A stretch of 64,000 nucleotides of DNA from Myxococcota bacterium (lineage in GTDB: Bacteria; Myxococcota_A; UBA796; JAFGLY01), in the NCBI GenBank assembly GCA_024276675.1, contig JAJRWT010000037.1, forward strand, positions 55,168-119,167. The letters are read 5' to 3'. Numbering within the stretch: the first letter of the stretch is position 1; each line of letters opens with the position of its first letter. Shown one piece after another: positions 9,040 to 17,328 of the stretch. Position numbers and translations under genes: made by a program. The notes beneath the pieces were generated by a model. It had not been told where the DNA came from and made no database searches. It saw only the letters and a list, made by a program, of their open reading frames with translations.

Positions 9040-9453
9040 ATGAAGTCACCAAAACATCGGAAAAGACACTTCCCCGGCCTGGATGCAGCCGTTTCCAGCC
9101 TTGTGGAAACAATGGTGGCCGAAGCCCAGGGTGCAGACGACGTCATGGACCCCGAGGCCCTTGACCGTACACGAGCCACCATGCACCGCCGTCTTCAGAT
9201 GATGCCGCGATTCCTGGGGATCCCCATGATTGGTGCCACGCTGGTCTTCGACTGGGGCGGCGTGCTGGCATCGGGGCTGCCCTTCCACCGCCAGAGTGCC
9301 GCACAGCGCCGCAAGCAACTGGAAACCTGGCGCAAATCCTCCATCGGGTTCCTTGTCAACTTCGTGGACTTCTACGAAAAAATGGCCAAGTTCACCTATT
9401 TCTACGAGTTGCACGAGCGAAAAGAGCAGCGCGACGAGGAGGTCAGTGGATGA
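9040..9453 (+). CDS. Small partner protein of GMC oxidoreductase
   Basis: A 137-residue protein starting at the ATG at 9040, which has GGAG at proper spacing; an in-frame ATG at 9025 is less well placed. It is a mostly helical protein with charged N- and C-termini and no clear signal peptide. Its last four bases overlap the start of the GMC oxidoreductase gene (9450-9453), which indicates translational coupling. Membrane or periplasmic GMC dehydrogenases often pair with a small subunit encoded just upstream (for example gluconate 2-dehydrogenase subunit 3 types). The pairing is analogous, but I see no direct family signature, so the role is inferred from position. Confidence 0.7.
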   Translation: MKSPKHRKRHFPGLDAAVSSLVETMVAEAQGADDVMDPEALDRTRATMHRRLQMMPRFLGIPMIGATLVFDWGGVLASGLPFHRQSAAQRRKQLETWRKSSIGFLVNFVDFYEKMAKFTYFYELHERKEQRDEEVSG

Positions 9454-10907
9454 AGCGCCAACGACTGGATTGCGATGTGCTGGTTGTGGGCTCCGGTCCC
9501 GGCGGAGCCACCACGGCCTGCCTGCTGGCCGAAGCGGGTCACGACGTGCTGCTGGTGGAAGAAGGCCGCAACCTATCCCTGGATTCGGCTGTCCCCTACT
9601 CCCTGGACGAAATCGACCAGAAATACCGTAACGGAGGCCTCACCCCTTCCTTCGGAAAGACCAACGTCACCTACATAGAGGGCCGCTGCGTGGGTGGAGG
9701 AAGCGAAATCAACGCCGCCCTGTGCCATCCTCCCATGCCCGAAACCCTGGAACAATGGAAGGTGATCTACCAGATAGACGAGTTCGGCGAAAAGGCCCTG
9801 GCCCCCTACCTGGAAGATGTCTTTCGGGATCTCACCGTCTCCTTCCTGCCCTACGAGCTGGGACCGGCCTCCCGCAAGATCAAGGAAGGCGCCGACGCCA
9901 TGGGCTGGAAGTCCGAAGAAGTAGCTCGTTTCTGGCACTATCCAGAAAAGTGCGACAGCCACGAAAAGGGTTCCAGGCAATCCATGACCGCCACCATGGT
10001 GCCGCGGGCCCTGGCCGCCGGCTGTCGGCTGCGCTCCCGCACCAGGGTCCGGCGACTGGGCTTGAAGGGCCACAGAGCCGTGTTTGCCGACGCCGTGAGC
10101 CGCGGTCCCGACGGCACGCGCCAGGCTCTACGGATCCACTTCGAGCAGGTTTTCGTGTGCGGTGGCCCCATCCAGACCCCCACCATCCTGCGGCGCAGCG
10201 GGCTCAAGGGCAAGGTGGGCAAGGGGCTCACCATGCACCCAATGCTGCGAATGCCGGTGCGCTTCGACGAAGAGGTCAACGATCCGTCCTATGGAGTGCC
10301 CGTACAGCAGGTGGTGGAGTTCAAGCCCCAGCTCACCCTGGGCTGCTCCAACGCCTCGCTGCCCCACCTGGTGATGTGGTTGGGAGGTCAGGTGCAGGAC
10401 CGCGAACGCAAGTTGGCGGAATGGCGAAAGATGGCCCTGTTCTACGTGCTGGTCATGGGCACCAGGCGTGGCTTCGTGCGCAGCCTGCCCGGTACCGAGG
10501 AAGCATTTGCCTACTACCCCATCAACGACGAAGACCTGGCACTGCTGGTAGAAGGCCTCTACCGTCTCGGCAAGATGCTGTTCGCGGTGGGCGCCAAGGA
10601 GATCTTCAGCCCCGTGGCAGGTGCAGCTTCCATCACCGACGAACGTGACCTGGGCATCCTCAGGACAGGTCTTCCCCAGGGGAAGATGAGCATCTCCACC
10701 ATCCACCTCTTTGCCACCTGCCCAATGGGCGGAGATCCCCGCAGAGCCGTGGTGGACTCCTTCGGCAAGATGCTCGACATGGACAACATCTGGATAAACG
10801 ACGCCAGCATCCTGCCGGCGGGCACCGGGGTCAACCCTCAGGCCACGCTCATGGCCGTGGCAAGGCGCAACGTCGCCCGCTGGCTGGCCGCCCGGGGATC
10901 CCGGTAG
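9450..10907 (+). CDS. GMC-family FAD-dependent oxidoreductase
   Basis: A 485-residue flavoprotein oxidising an alcohol or sterol-type substrate. The N-terminal Rossmann motif VVGSGPGGATTACLLAEAG (near residues 10-30) binds FAD ADP. EGRCVGGGSEINAAL (about 75-90) matches the GMC signature in which FAD contacts follow a GG-S-N pattern. The C-terminal region has HLFATCPMGGDPRRAVVDSFG and DASILPAGTGVNPQATLMAVA, the usual FAD/active-site closing motifs; cholesterol oxidase-like proteins share this layout. There is no signal peptide. The gene overlaps its small partner by four bases and ends in TAG with a 188-base gap before a convergent gene. The electron acceptor is unknown. Confidence 0.9.
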   Translation: MKRQRLDCDVLVVGSGPGGATTACLLAEAGHDVLLVEEGRNLSLDSAVPYSLDEIDQKYRNGGLTPSFGKTNVTYIEGRCVGGGSEINAALCHPPMPETLEQWKVIYQIDEFGEKALAPYLEDVFRDLTVSFLPYELGPASRKIKEGADAMGWKSEEVARFWHYPEKCDSHEKGSRQSMTATMVPRALAAGCRLRSRTRVRRLGLKGHRAVFADAVSRGPDGTRQALRIHFEQVFVCGGPIQTPTILRRSGLKGKVGKGLTMHPMLRMPVRFDEEVNDPSYGVPVQQVVEFKPQLTLGCSNASLPHLVMWLGGQVQDRERKLAEWRKMALFYVLVMGTRRGFVRSLPGTEEAFAYYPINDEDLALLVEGLYRLGKMLFAVGAKEIFSPVAGAASITDERDLGILRTGLPQGKMSISTIHLFATCPMGGDPRRAVVDSFGKMLDMDNIWINDASILPAGTGVNPQATLMAVARRNVARWLAARGSR

Positions 10908-11095
10908 GGGCTCCGCCGCGTGGTGCCACGACATACGTTCCGGTTCCAACAGTGTCGTCGAGGCCAACGTTGCTGCGAACATGGAAGAAACGGGGGTGCA
11001 GGACTGATCCGCCAGTACGAGCAGGACCCGGGAAGCTGCCGTGCATGGCCGGCCCGACAGCCTCTGGACGGGAAAGAGACACACTCCGACCGTTT

Positions 11096-12211
11096 TCACG
11101 TGAACACCCTGGCCACCGGCCCGATGGCACTGGAAACACCGGTCATGGCGTGGTCCACCCGGGGCCATCGTGAACCCAGCGCAAGCCAGGAAGGCACCAG
11201 TACCGCACCGACGCCCTTCTTGACTCCGTAGGCCGAGGCTCCCAGGTGCAAGGTATGGGAACCTGAATCAATTGCATACCGGACGGATTCGGAGACCAGG
11301 AATGGGTATACATGGGGGTTTCGGGAATCTTCCATGCCCGCCCACTTGAGCATGATGTGGCCTCGGCTGGAAAGTACTCCTGCACAGGCCACTATCCGCC
11401 CCTGATGCGATACCAGGAGCACCTTGAAATCGGTGCCGAGTATTTCCCTGGCCACCCTGTAGGGATCGGCCCAGGGGGGTTCGCTCAGGCCGTGCCTGCG
11501 AAGCAACTGGCGGCGCAGGTGGCGCAACCTGGGCAGGGTGCTGGAGTCCGGATCCCGGATCATCGCGGAAATACCAGCTTCCAGCGCCCGATTCCTTATA
11601 CGTCGAACCGTGGAGCGCTTCTTCCTGGGAAGCCAAAGCTCGTATTCCTGCATGCTTCTCCACCTGATGGCCAGGCGGGTCAGGGGGAGTGCAGGCACCT
11701 GGAAGGCGGTGTTGCCGCGAATGCCGCCGGAGGAGATCTCTTCCGCGTCCAGGTTGCAGCAGGCGAGAAACAGCAGAGCATCCCCGGAGGCCATCTTTCG
11801 CAAACCTGCCATGAGCCTGTTGGTGACCGCATCTGCATCTTGCCCGCGGCAAACGAAGAGTCCGGATTGCTCCACCAGAGACAGCCCACAGCACAGGATC
11901 GGGAAACGGGACAGGAGCGCTCCCACCACCAGCCGAGCCGTGGCTCGGCCCAGGTGGGCTTCCAGGTTGAAGGTTCGCCGAATGCCGCAGGCCACTCCCC
12001 CCAACAGGCGGCCTCCCCGGCGCAGCAGGGCGTACCGGGGCGTGGAGTCCCGTTGAACCTGCTCCAACAACCTCAGCCAACGGTGCCTGCAGAAGGGCCG
12101 AGAGCCACAGAGCGAATCCCACTCCTCCGGCTCCATGGCCATGGTGGATGGAAGGAACTGTAGCTCGTAGCCACCGTCCAGACATGCCACGTATTCAGAA
12201 TCGGTTTTCAT
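11096..12211 (-). CDS. FemAB/BioF2-like GNAT-fold acyltransferase
   Basis: A 371-residue cytoplasmic protein. An N-terminal GNAT-like half is followed by KKRSTVRRIRNRALEAGI (about residue 195), the basic R/K-x-x-R-R motif typical of FemAB/BioF2-type acetyltransferases. A second GNAT half follows (KVLLVSHQGRIVACAGVL and HIMLKWAGMED), ending with a H-L-G-A-S-AYGVKK-G segment as in that family. Such enzymes transfer amino acids or acyl groups during cell-envelope or exopolysaccharide biosynthesis. The gene lies upstream of three lipoprotein genes on the same strand but separated by 158 bases, so cotranscription is uncertain. The acceptor is unknown. Confidence 0.75.
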   Translation of the reverse strand: MKTDSEYVACLDGGYELQFLPSTMAMEPEEWDSLCGSRPFCRHRWLRLLEQVQRDSTPRYALLRRGGRLLGGVACGIRRTFNLEAHLGRATARLVVGALLSRFPILCCGLSLVEQSGLFVCRGQDADAVTNRLMAGLRKMASGDALLFLACCNLDAEEISSGGIRGNTAFQVPALPLTRLAIRWRSMQEYELWLPRKKRSTVRRIRNRALEAGISAMIRDPDSSTLPRLRHLRRQLLRRHGLSEPPWADPYRVAREILGTDFKVLLVSHQGRIVACAGVLSSRGHIMLKWAGMEDSRNPHVYPFLVSESVRYAIDSGSHTLHLGASAYGVKKGVGAVLVPSWLALGSRWPRVDHAMTGVSSAIGPVARVFT

Positions 12212-12369
12212 GAAGACTTCTGTTCCTGCCTCTGCCCTTCTGGCATGACAACACCCCCGGATCTGGTTCAGGCAGAGCCCCTTTCACAAAGGCCGAGAGC
12301 GGTGGGTCGCTCCCCATGAGCTTTCCGACGACTCCAGGGGAAACATGGGCAGAGCTTCGCCCCACTGCG

Positions 12370-12954
12370 CTATCCAGAGCCGCCCGGTTCCGGAACGATA
12401 CCACAGTTTTCGGCCTGGAAACTGGCCTTGTAGGTTTCGGTCTCAATCTGCCCTTCAACCTGGTCGTCCCCGTGGTGGCCGATCTCCGCCACGCCGTACC
12501 AGTGGTCTCCGTAGTAGACCGCAGCGTCAGAAAAAACGTCGCTGGTAAACAGACGGTCGGCATCATCGGGGCCCTGGGCACCTTCATCCAGGTTGTGGGT
12601 GAGCACCCCCGCGTAGTACTCCCCTTCCCAGCCATCGTTCCTCTCGACGCCGTTGAACCAATAGAACTCGGCGGAGATGCCCTCGGCCCACCACTGGACA
12701 CGGTACTGGTAGTCCACGAGCCCGTTCAGCTCATCGGCGAAGTCGCCGCAGTCCATCTGTTCATCGATGAGCAGCAGATGAGCCTTCCCTTCGCCCAGTT
12801 CAGGGTCGAAGTGGTTGTCCTGGTACCAAAGAGCGCTGTTCACCGCTCCCAGGCTGAAGGGCGCTCCGGCTCGCGCCGACATGCTGTTGCCCGAAACCAT
12901 GCCACATCCGGCCAGGAGCCACAGACACGACACGAGACAGGCACTCTTGTTCAT
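12370..12954 (-). CDS. Lipoprotein, third member of a paralogous triplet
   Basis: A 194-residue predicted lipoprotein with lipobox WLLAGC (Cys17). The start ATG overlaps the stop of the preceding paralogue (ATGA at 12951-12954). Shared features with the two upstream genes are an 'A-G-A-P-F-S-L-G-x-V-N-S-A-L-W' segment about 15 residues after the lipid Cys, a single Cys near residue 70 (MDCGDF), and a C-terminal 'Y-K-A-S-F-x-A-E-N-C-G' motif. Paired Cys at conserved places suggest one disulfide. The mature domain is beta-rich in composition and acidic. No known family was recognised. Confidence 0.8.
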   Translation of the reverse strand: MNKSACLVSCLWLLAGCGMVSGNSMSARAGAPFSLGAVNSALWYQDNHFDPELGEGKAHLLLIDEQMDCGDFADELNGLVDYQYRVQWWAEGISAEFYWFNGVERNDGWEGEYYAGVLTHNLDEGAQGPDDADRLFTSDVFSDAAVYYGDHWYGVAEIGHHGDDQVEGQIETETYKASFQAENCGIVPEPGGSG

Positions 12955-13613
12955 CTTCCACCAGCCGTATCAACCTGTGAAAAGGCAGCCGTGTCTTCAT
13001 GGGAACCGCAGTTTTCGGCCTTGAAGTTGGCATCCAGGACGTCGCCCCGGATACGCCCCTTCACATAGGTGTCATGGGAGAGGATTTCTCCCACGCCGTT
13101 CCCGGCGAAGTCGGTCTCCCAGTAGGTACCCCGCGAAAAAGGAGTCACGGTCAGGCCGCGCCTCAAGGCACCTTCGTCGGAGTAGACAAAGCCCCCTTCC
13201 AGGTAGATACCTTCCCAGTCCACAGCCTCATCCTGCTCCTGTTCCCACGAGAAGATCGCCACCAGACCCTCCTGGCTGTCCACCACGGTACTCGGCCCAT
13301 CCTCGCCGAGCAACTGCGCCACCGCGTCTTCCAGGCCCTGGCAGGTGATCTCGGCGGATGCCATGAACAGCACTCCATACCCACTGTTGGCTTGAGAAAA
13401 CAACTGGTACTCGCCCCAGGCTGCATACGTGACCTGGTCAAGCTCAAAGGGCAGCAACGATGAATCGTGCACCTTCACCCAGTTGTCGCCCCGAAAGAGA
13501 CAGCCGGTGCTCGACACCACGAACATGGCCAGGCACAGGAACCAGCGGGAGCCAATGGCCAGGGTGAGAGTTGAAGGCCCACGCAAGGCGCTACCAGGGG
13601 TCATACTGGTCAT
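12951..13613 (-). CDS. Lipoprotein, second member of a paralogous triplet
   Basis: A 220-residue predicted lipoprotein, lipobox VSSTGC (Cys38). The start at 13613 is chosen because AGGAAGG lies just upstream; it lies inside the 3' end of the preceding paralogue, so the two genes overlap by 23 bases. The mature part aligns by eye with both neighbours: 'W-x-K-V-x-x-S-S-L-L-P-F-E-L-D-Q-V', an ITCQGL Cys, DWEGIYLEGG (cf. GWEGEYYAG and GWEGEYYQV) and the closing 'A-N-F-K-A-E-N-C-G'. It is followed by the third copy with ATGA coupling. Function is unknown; an envelope location is inferred from the signal. Confidence 0.8.
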   Translation of the reverse strand: MTSMTPGSALRGPSTLTLAIGSRWFLCLAMFVVSSTGCLFRGDNWVKVHDSSLLPFELDQVTYAAWGEYQLFSQANSGYGVLFMASAEITCQGLEDAVAQLLGEDGPSTVVDSQEGLVAIFSWEQEQDEAVDWEGIYLEGGFVYSDEGALRRGLTVTPFSRGTYWETDFAGNGVGEILSHDTYVKGRIRGDVLDANFKAENCGSHEDTAAFSQVDTAGGR

Positions 13614-14184
13614 CCGACCCTTCCTGTCCACATTCCTCGGCATTGAAACGTGCCTTGTAGAGAGAGGTCTCCACCTTGCCAGTCACCTGGAGACCATAGC
13701 TGTCGATACGGGCCCAACCCTGGTCACCGCTGGAATCGTACAGAAAACCATCGGAGAAGATCAACGAGGAGAACCAGCGGGTCAACACGCCGCTCTCCTG
13801 GTAGATGTCAACATCCAACACCTGGTAGTACTCTCCCTCCCAGCCCAACTCCTGGCCGCTCAGGCTGTCGAATTCGTTGTGGTTCCAACGCATGGAGACG
13901 TAGAGTCCAGATTCGTCCCACAACCAGTCCGCGCTCTCCACGTCTGTCTGGAGGAACTCATCGCAGCCAAGCTCTGCCGAGGTCATCAAGAGGTAACCCC
14001 AGCCGAAGCCCGTGCTGGGCTCCGAGTGCTGATCCTGTTTCCAGAGCGACGAGGTGACCCCACCCAACTTGAAAGGAGCATCGCCCCGCGCCTCCATCCA
14101 GTTGCCCCATGGAAGGCAGGCGCCGGAAAAAAGCCCAAGCGGCATGAGTAGGCCCAGGTACCGAACATACCGAACATGGGGCAT
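13591..14184 (-). CDS. Lipoprotein, first member of a paralogous triplet
   Basis: A 197-residue predicted lipoprotein, lipobox LFSGAC (Cys23). The start at 14184 is preceded by AAGGGAGA, better than the ATG at 14232. It carries the triplet's common features: 'G-D-A-P-F-K-L-G-G-V-T-S-S-L-W-K-Q-D', a Cys in AELGCDEF, GWEGEYY and the final 'Y-K-A-R-F-N-A-E-E-C-G'. As the first gene of the coupled set it probably carries the promoter in the 254-base divergent region before the PAP2-motif gene. Function is unknown. Confidence 0.8.
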   Translation of the reverse strand: MPHVRYVRYLGLLMPLGLFSGACLPWGNWMEARGDAPFKLGGVTSSLWKQDQHSEPSTGFGWGYLLMTSAELGCDEFLQTDVESADWLWDESGLYVSMRWNHNEFDSLSGQELGWEGEYYQVLDVDIYQESGVLTRWFSSLIFSDGFLYDSSGDQGWARIDSYGLQVTGKVETSLYKARFNAEECGQEGSDDQYDPW

Positions 14185-14438
14185 CTTCAATCTCCCTTGG
14201 AGATCGATACCACGAAAGCGCCCGGGAAACAAGAAGGTCCTGCCTCTGCACTGCTCTGTCCAACATCACCATCGAGCCAGCAGCTCCGGCGTCCGGCTCC
14301 ACGGTGGCGTTCCGGTCCTCCCGGCCCAGCTTCAGAGAGCCGTCAAGACCCCGCGGAGAGCCGCAGACGGGGAGACATCATGGAGTCCTGTGACGGAAGG
14401 CCGCGGGGAAGCCATGGCATGACGTCCACGGCACGTGC

Positions 14439-15473
14439 ATGTATAATGAAATCGAAGTGTCCAAGGAACCTGTGAGTACGGAACTCTTTCGTCGTTCAAC
14501 GGCGTCATCGAAAACGATCCGCTGGTTTCTGCGCCGCCTGGTCCTGCCCTTGACCTCTTCCCGACTACGTGACGCCTACACGGAGCAGTTCGACGACGCA
14601 AGCCGCAACGTGGAGATAGCGGTCGAGGGCCTTTTCAAGCTCTTCAACCGGCACTCCTTCAAAGGCCTGGCCATTTCGCGGGGCGTGCTCCACTGGTGGA
14701 CCACCTACTTCGGCGCCCAGCGACAGGCCACTGACCGGGACCGCTACCTGGTGTACACCCAGCATGATCACCGGATCCCCTTCGTCCCGGATCAGGACCT
14801 GCTCTATGCCTACATGGTGACCCAGGTGGCCTTCCTGGCCAGCGAGTTGGCGGAGCTGCTCTCACACAGGGAACTGGGGAAAATCGCCCGTGCATTCATG
14901 GACGCCAACGAGATGGGAGCGGAGGCTTTCAGGCTCTATCCAACAACCATGCCCCGGTTCCTGGACCACGACCGCCTCTGCCTGATGGTGGTACAAAAAC
15001 TGGATGCGCCCCTGAACTGCTGCCCTTCCCTGCACATCACGTACTCGCTTCTGCTGGACAACACGGCACGATGGCTGGGCGACAGGCTCACGGACAGGCG
15101 GGAGATGCTGGAATCGCTGCGAGTATCCACGCAGGGCATGTTCAACTCGGTACTCTATACCAAGCAGCACTCGCTGCTGGACGTGGCTTTCGGAATACTC
15201 TGCGCTGGAGAGATCTTCCGCATTCACTTCGGCGGCGGCTTCGACGACCTGACCCACAACTTTCCCTCTCTTTCCCGCCATCATCCCATCCCATACGATC
15301 TCATCATCGAGATGCTGGAGGAAGCACAATGGCACCGCCAGAGAAACGACTCCCTAGCCTCTGCTCTTGGCAGCTACCTGCAGGCAAATGGGTTCAAGAC
15401 GGTGGCTCCGGGAGAGGACCTGACCGGGAAGTGCTTTCACACCGGAAAACAGGAGCTGACAGAGGCCCGATGA
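14439..15473 (+). CDS. PAP2-superfamily (PAP2_3/inositol-phosphotransferase-like) protein
   Basis: A 344-residue protein with two of the PAP2 phosphatase/phosphotransferase motifs: CCPSLH (residues 194-199, the PSxH motif) and TKQHSLLDVAFG (241-252, with the H-x3-D pair His244/Asp248), the pattern seen in AUR1-type and PAP2_3 enzymes. Unlike most relatives it has only one or two moderately hydrophobic segments rather than six helices. It may therefore be peripheral or soluble, and a lipid head-group reaction is not assured. A GTG at 14472 with AAGGA upstream is an alternative start. The TGA stop at 15471-15473 is followed in the same frame by about 100 codons of protein-like sequence (see next entry). 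Confidence 0.7.
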   Translation: MYNEIEVSKEPVSTELFRRSTASSKTIRWFLRRLVLPLTSSRLRDAYTEQFDDASRNVEIAVEGLFKLFNRHSFKGLAISRGVLHWWTTYFGAQRQATDRDRYLVYTQHDHRIPFVPDQDLLYAYMVTQVAFLASELAELLSHRELGKIARAFMDANEMGAEAFRLYPTTMPRFLDHDRLCLMVVQKLDAPLNCCPSLHITYSLLLDNTARWLGDRLTDRREMLESLRVSTQGMFNSVLYTKQHSLLDVAFGILCAGEIFRIHFGGGFDDLTHNFPSLSRHHPIPYDLIIEMLEEAQWHRQRNDSLASALGSYLQANGFKTVAPGEDLTGKCFHTGKQELTEAR

Positions 15474-15776
15474 ACGCCTGGCGGGAGCGGCTCCGCCCTG
15501 GACACTGCCGAACACGCCAGTGGGATCCTGCTCCTGGAAGCCGAGACATCCCTGCCGATCACGCTGGACTACGGCGTGGACACCCAGCGCAGCACCGACG
15601 ACTCCGGCATGCTCACCGAAATCTCGATTACAGTGGATGCCGACCAACTGCCGGCCATCCTTCGCGTCTACCTGATGGTGGACACCTACCCCATGTGGTG
15701 GGATGAGTTGGAGACAGGCAGCCAACCGGGCGGCAAGCGCGGACAAGTTAGGCGACAGCCCTTATTGCCCCAATAG
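15474..15776 (+). pseudogene. In-frame coding remnant downstream of the PAP2-motif gene
   Basis: Continuing in the frame of the preceding gene past its TGA, 100 codons are open to a TAG at 15774-15776. The first two-thirds has GC-rich third positions and a protein-like beta pattern (SGILLLEAETSLPITLDYGV, LRVYLMVDTYPM) but no signal, start codon or ribosome-binding site of its own apart from an internal GTG at 15576. It could be the lost 3' end of another secreted-protein gene, or a C-terminal extension cut off by a UGA mutation. Its end overlaps the 3' end of the convergent lipoprotein gene at 15762. No family could be named. Confidence 0.35.
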
Positions 15777-16439
15777 GGTCCAACGACCGTCGTTCCCCCT
15801 GACAAGCGTGGTTTCGTGTTCCCATGAACGTGGTTCCGCGAGACAGTCGCCGGTGAAACGGCTGCCCTTGAACCAGTTGAGGGCAGGCGTTGGTTCCACC
15901 TGCTCGGTGACCACGTACTCCACCACCACGGCGTCTGCTCCGTCGGGAATGAGGCGCCCCATGCTGGTCAGTACAGGTCTGATGCTGCAAAGCTCCAGCA
16001 CCCGGGCATCGCCACGCTCCAGCAGTTGCGCTCGGAGCTTCTCGGAGGGAGAGATTATCTCCCAGGTATCGCCGGCGGTGCCAAGCGAGGCAGTTTCGCC
16101 GTGAAGCCGAACCAGCCCATGGTGCTGCAAGATCGAGAGTGCCGTTCCCTCGCCCCTGTCGGGAAGATAGAGGGCATCGCCCAGCGCGAGATCGGCCATG
16201 GATAGAAAGTCCAACAAGCCATCGTAGGACGATCCCGGTGCAACCTTGTCCGGGCGCTTCCGGGGCAAGGCAAAGCCCACGGTCAACTCAACGGTCCTGG
16301 CCTCGGCGTGCCGCAAAACCTCCTCCCGGAGGATCTCCTCGAATCCATCCTTGTCTTCCTGGAGCGAAATGGAGACCGTTGCCGGCTCCGGCGCATGTCC
16401 CCGCACGCAGGCCATGAGCAACACCACTGGCAGGAGCAT
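15762..16439 (-). CDS. Predicted lipoprotein, unknown function
   Basis: A 225-residue protein with a very short signal ending in LLMAC (Cys11), a good lipobox. ACGGAGGA lies upstream of the ATG. The mature protein contains FALPRKRPDKVAPG followed by a mixed alpha/beta region. The C-terminal part (GRLIPDGADAVVVEYVVTEQ ... TTLVRGNDGRWTLLG) resembles the ending of small 'DUF4878/SnoaL-like' lipoproteins in which a Trp-rich beta strand closes the domain, but this is only a resemblance. It is divergent from the TrmH gene and convergent with the remnant at 15474. Confidence 0.75.
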   Translation of the reverse strand: MLLPVVLLMACVRGHAPEPATVSISLQEDKDGFEEILREEVLRHAEARTVELTVGFALPRKRPDKVAPGSSYDGLLDFLSMADLALGDALYLPDRGEGTALSILQHHGLVRLHGETASLGTAGDTWEIISPSEKLRAQLLERGDARVLELCSIRPVLTSMGRLIPDGADAVVVEYVVTEQVEPTPALNWFKGSRFTGDCLAEPRSWEHETTLVRGNDGRWTLLGQ

Positions 16440-16590
16440 CGTATCCTCCGTCCTCGCTGGCTATTCTGGCTGTGACATACAGGCCATGGTACAACAACAC
16501 GGCAGGTTCTGCAGAAACCAGAATGCCGACCCGGGCAGGACACGCGGTTCTCGAGGGTCGGCCTATCGTTGGCAGGGGAACCAGTAATCC

Positions 16591-17307
16591 ATGGCCTCCC
16601 GGGAAATCTATGTCCGCCGCGAGTCTTCGGATGCCCACAGGCATGCCGTTCTGCAAACATTGCCAGAATCCTGTCGCGAGCTGGCTGCTTCGGTGAAACC
16701 CAGGCGCCTGGCCCGAATGCTCCAGGTTCTCGACCAACGCATGGAAGGCGTGGCTCCGGTATTGGAAGCCCTGCGCCGGCGCCACAACGTCAGCGCCATC
16801 ATCCGCTCGGCGGACGCAATGGGCCTGCACCGGGTCCACCTCGTCACCGGTTCGTTCAAACCAAGCCCCGGACCCGCCAGGGGTTCGGAACGATGGATGG
16901 ACCTGGTCCGCCACGCCGACACGAGTTCCTGCCTGCGCCTACTCAAGGGCACTGGCTTCCGCGTCTTCGTGGCAGACATGACCCCCGACGCCATGGAGCC
17001 TGGGCAGGTGCCGGTGGACCGACCACTGGCGGTGCTTTTCGGAAGCGAGCTGGCCGGTGTCTCCCCCCAGGCCAGGGCAATGGCGGACGGAGCCGTGGCC
17101 TTGCCCATGCGGGGCTTCGTGGAGTCGTTGAACGTATCAGTGGCGGCGGCCATCATCCTGCAAGACCTGGCACGCCGCCGTCGTGCGCTCACTGGTCCGG
17201 ATCTCTCACCATCCACCAGGGAAGCCGTCCTGCTGGACTGGCTCTCCAGGGAACGCCGCTACCGAGCCGCTGCCACCCGCCGCACGAACTCACCCGGACC
17301 CCAATGA
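16591..17307 (+). CDS. trmH: SpoU/TrmH-family RNA 2'-O-methyltransferase
   Basis: A 238-residue SAM-dependent methyltransferase with the alpha/beta-knot fold. The three SpoU motifs are present in order: motif 1 RRRHNVSAIIRSADAMGLHR (about 60-80, with the catalytic-type Asn and Arg), motif 2 LAVLFGSELAGVS (about 146-158) and motif 3 LPMRGFVESLNVSVAAAI (about 171-188), which form the knot and bind SAM. Length and the N-terminal helical extension (KPRRLARMLQVLDQR) fit TrmH, which methylates G18 in the tRNA D-loop; a 23S rRNA target cannot be excluded. It stands alone between a divergent lipoprotein gene and a convergent gene 21 bases downstream. Confidence 0.88.
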   Translation: MASREIYVRRESSDAHRHAVLQTLPESCRELAASVKPRRLARMLQVLDQRMEGVAPVLEALRRRHNVSAIIRSADAMGLHRVHLVTGSFKPSPGPARGSERWMDLVRHADTSSCLRLLKGTGFRVFVADMTPDAMEPGQVPVDRPLAVLFGSELAGVSPQARAMADGAVALPMRGFVESLNVSVAAAIILQDLARRRRALTGPDLSPSTREAVLLDWLSRERRYRAAATRRTNSPGPQ

Positions 17308-17328
17308 TGGAAGATGGCCAGCTTCCGT

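Noticed and set aside
10128..11168. Long minus-strand open frame opposite the GMC gene
   Set aside because: It lies opposite a recognised gene and its predicted protein has no family features.
15470..15706. Gene starting at ATG 15470 overlapping the PAP2-motif stop
   Set aside because: The product (MNAWRERLRPG...) is low-quality; the coding signal lies in a different frame.
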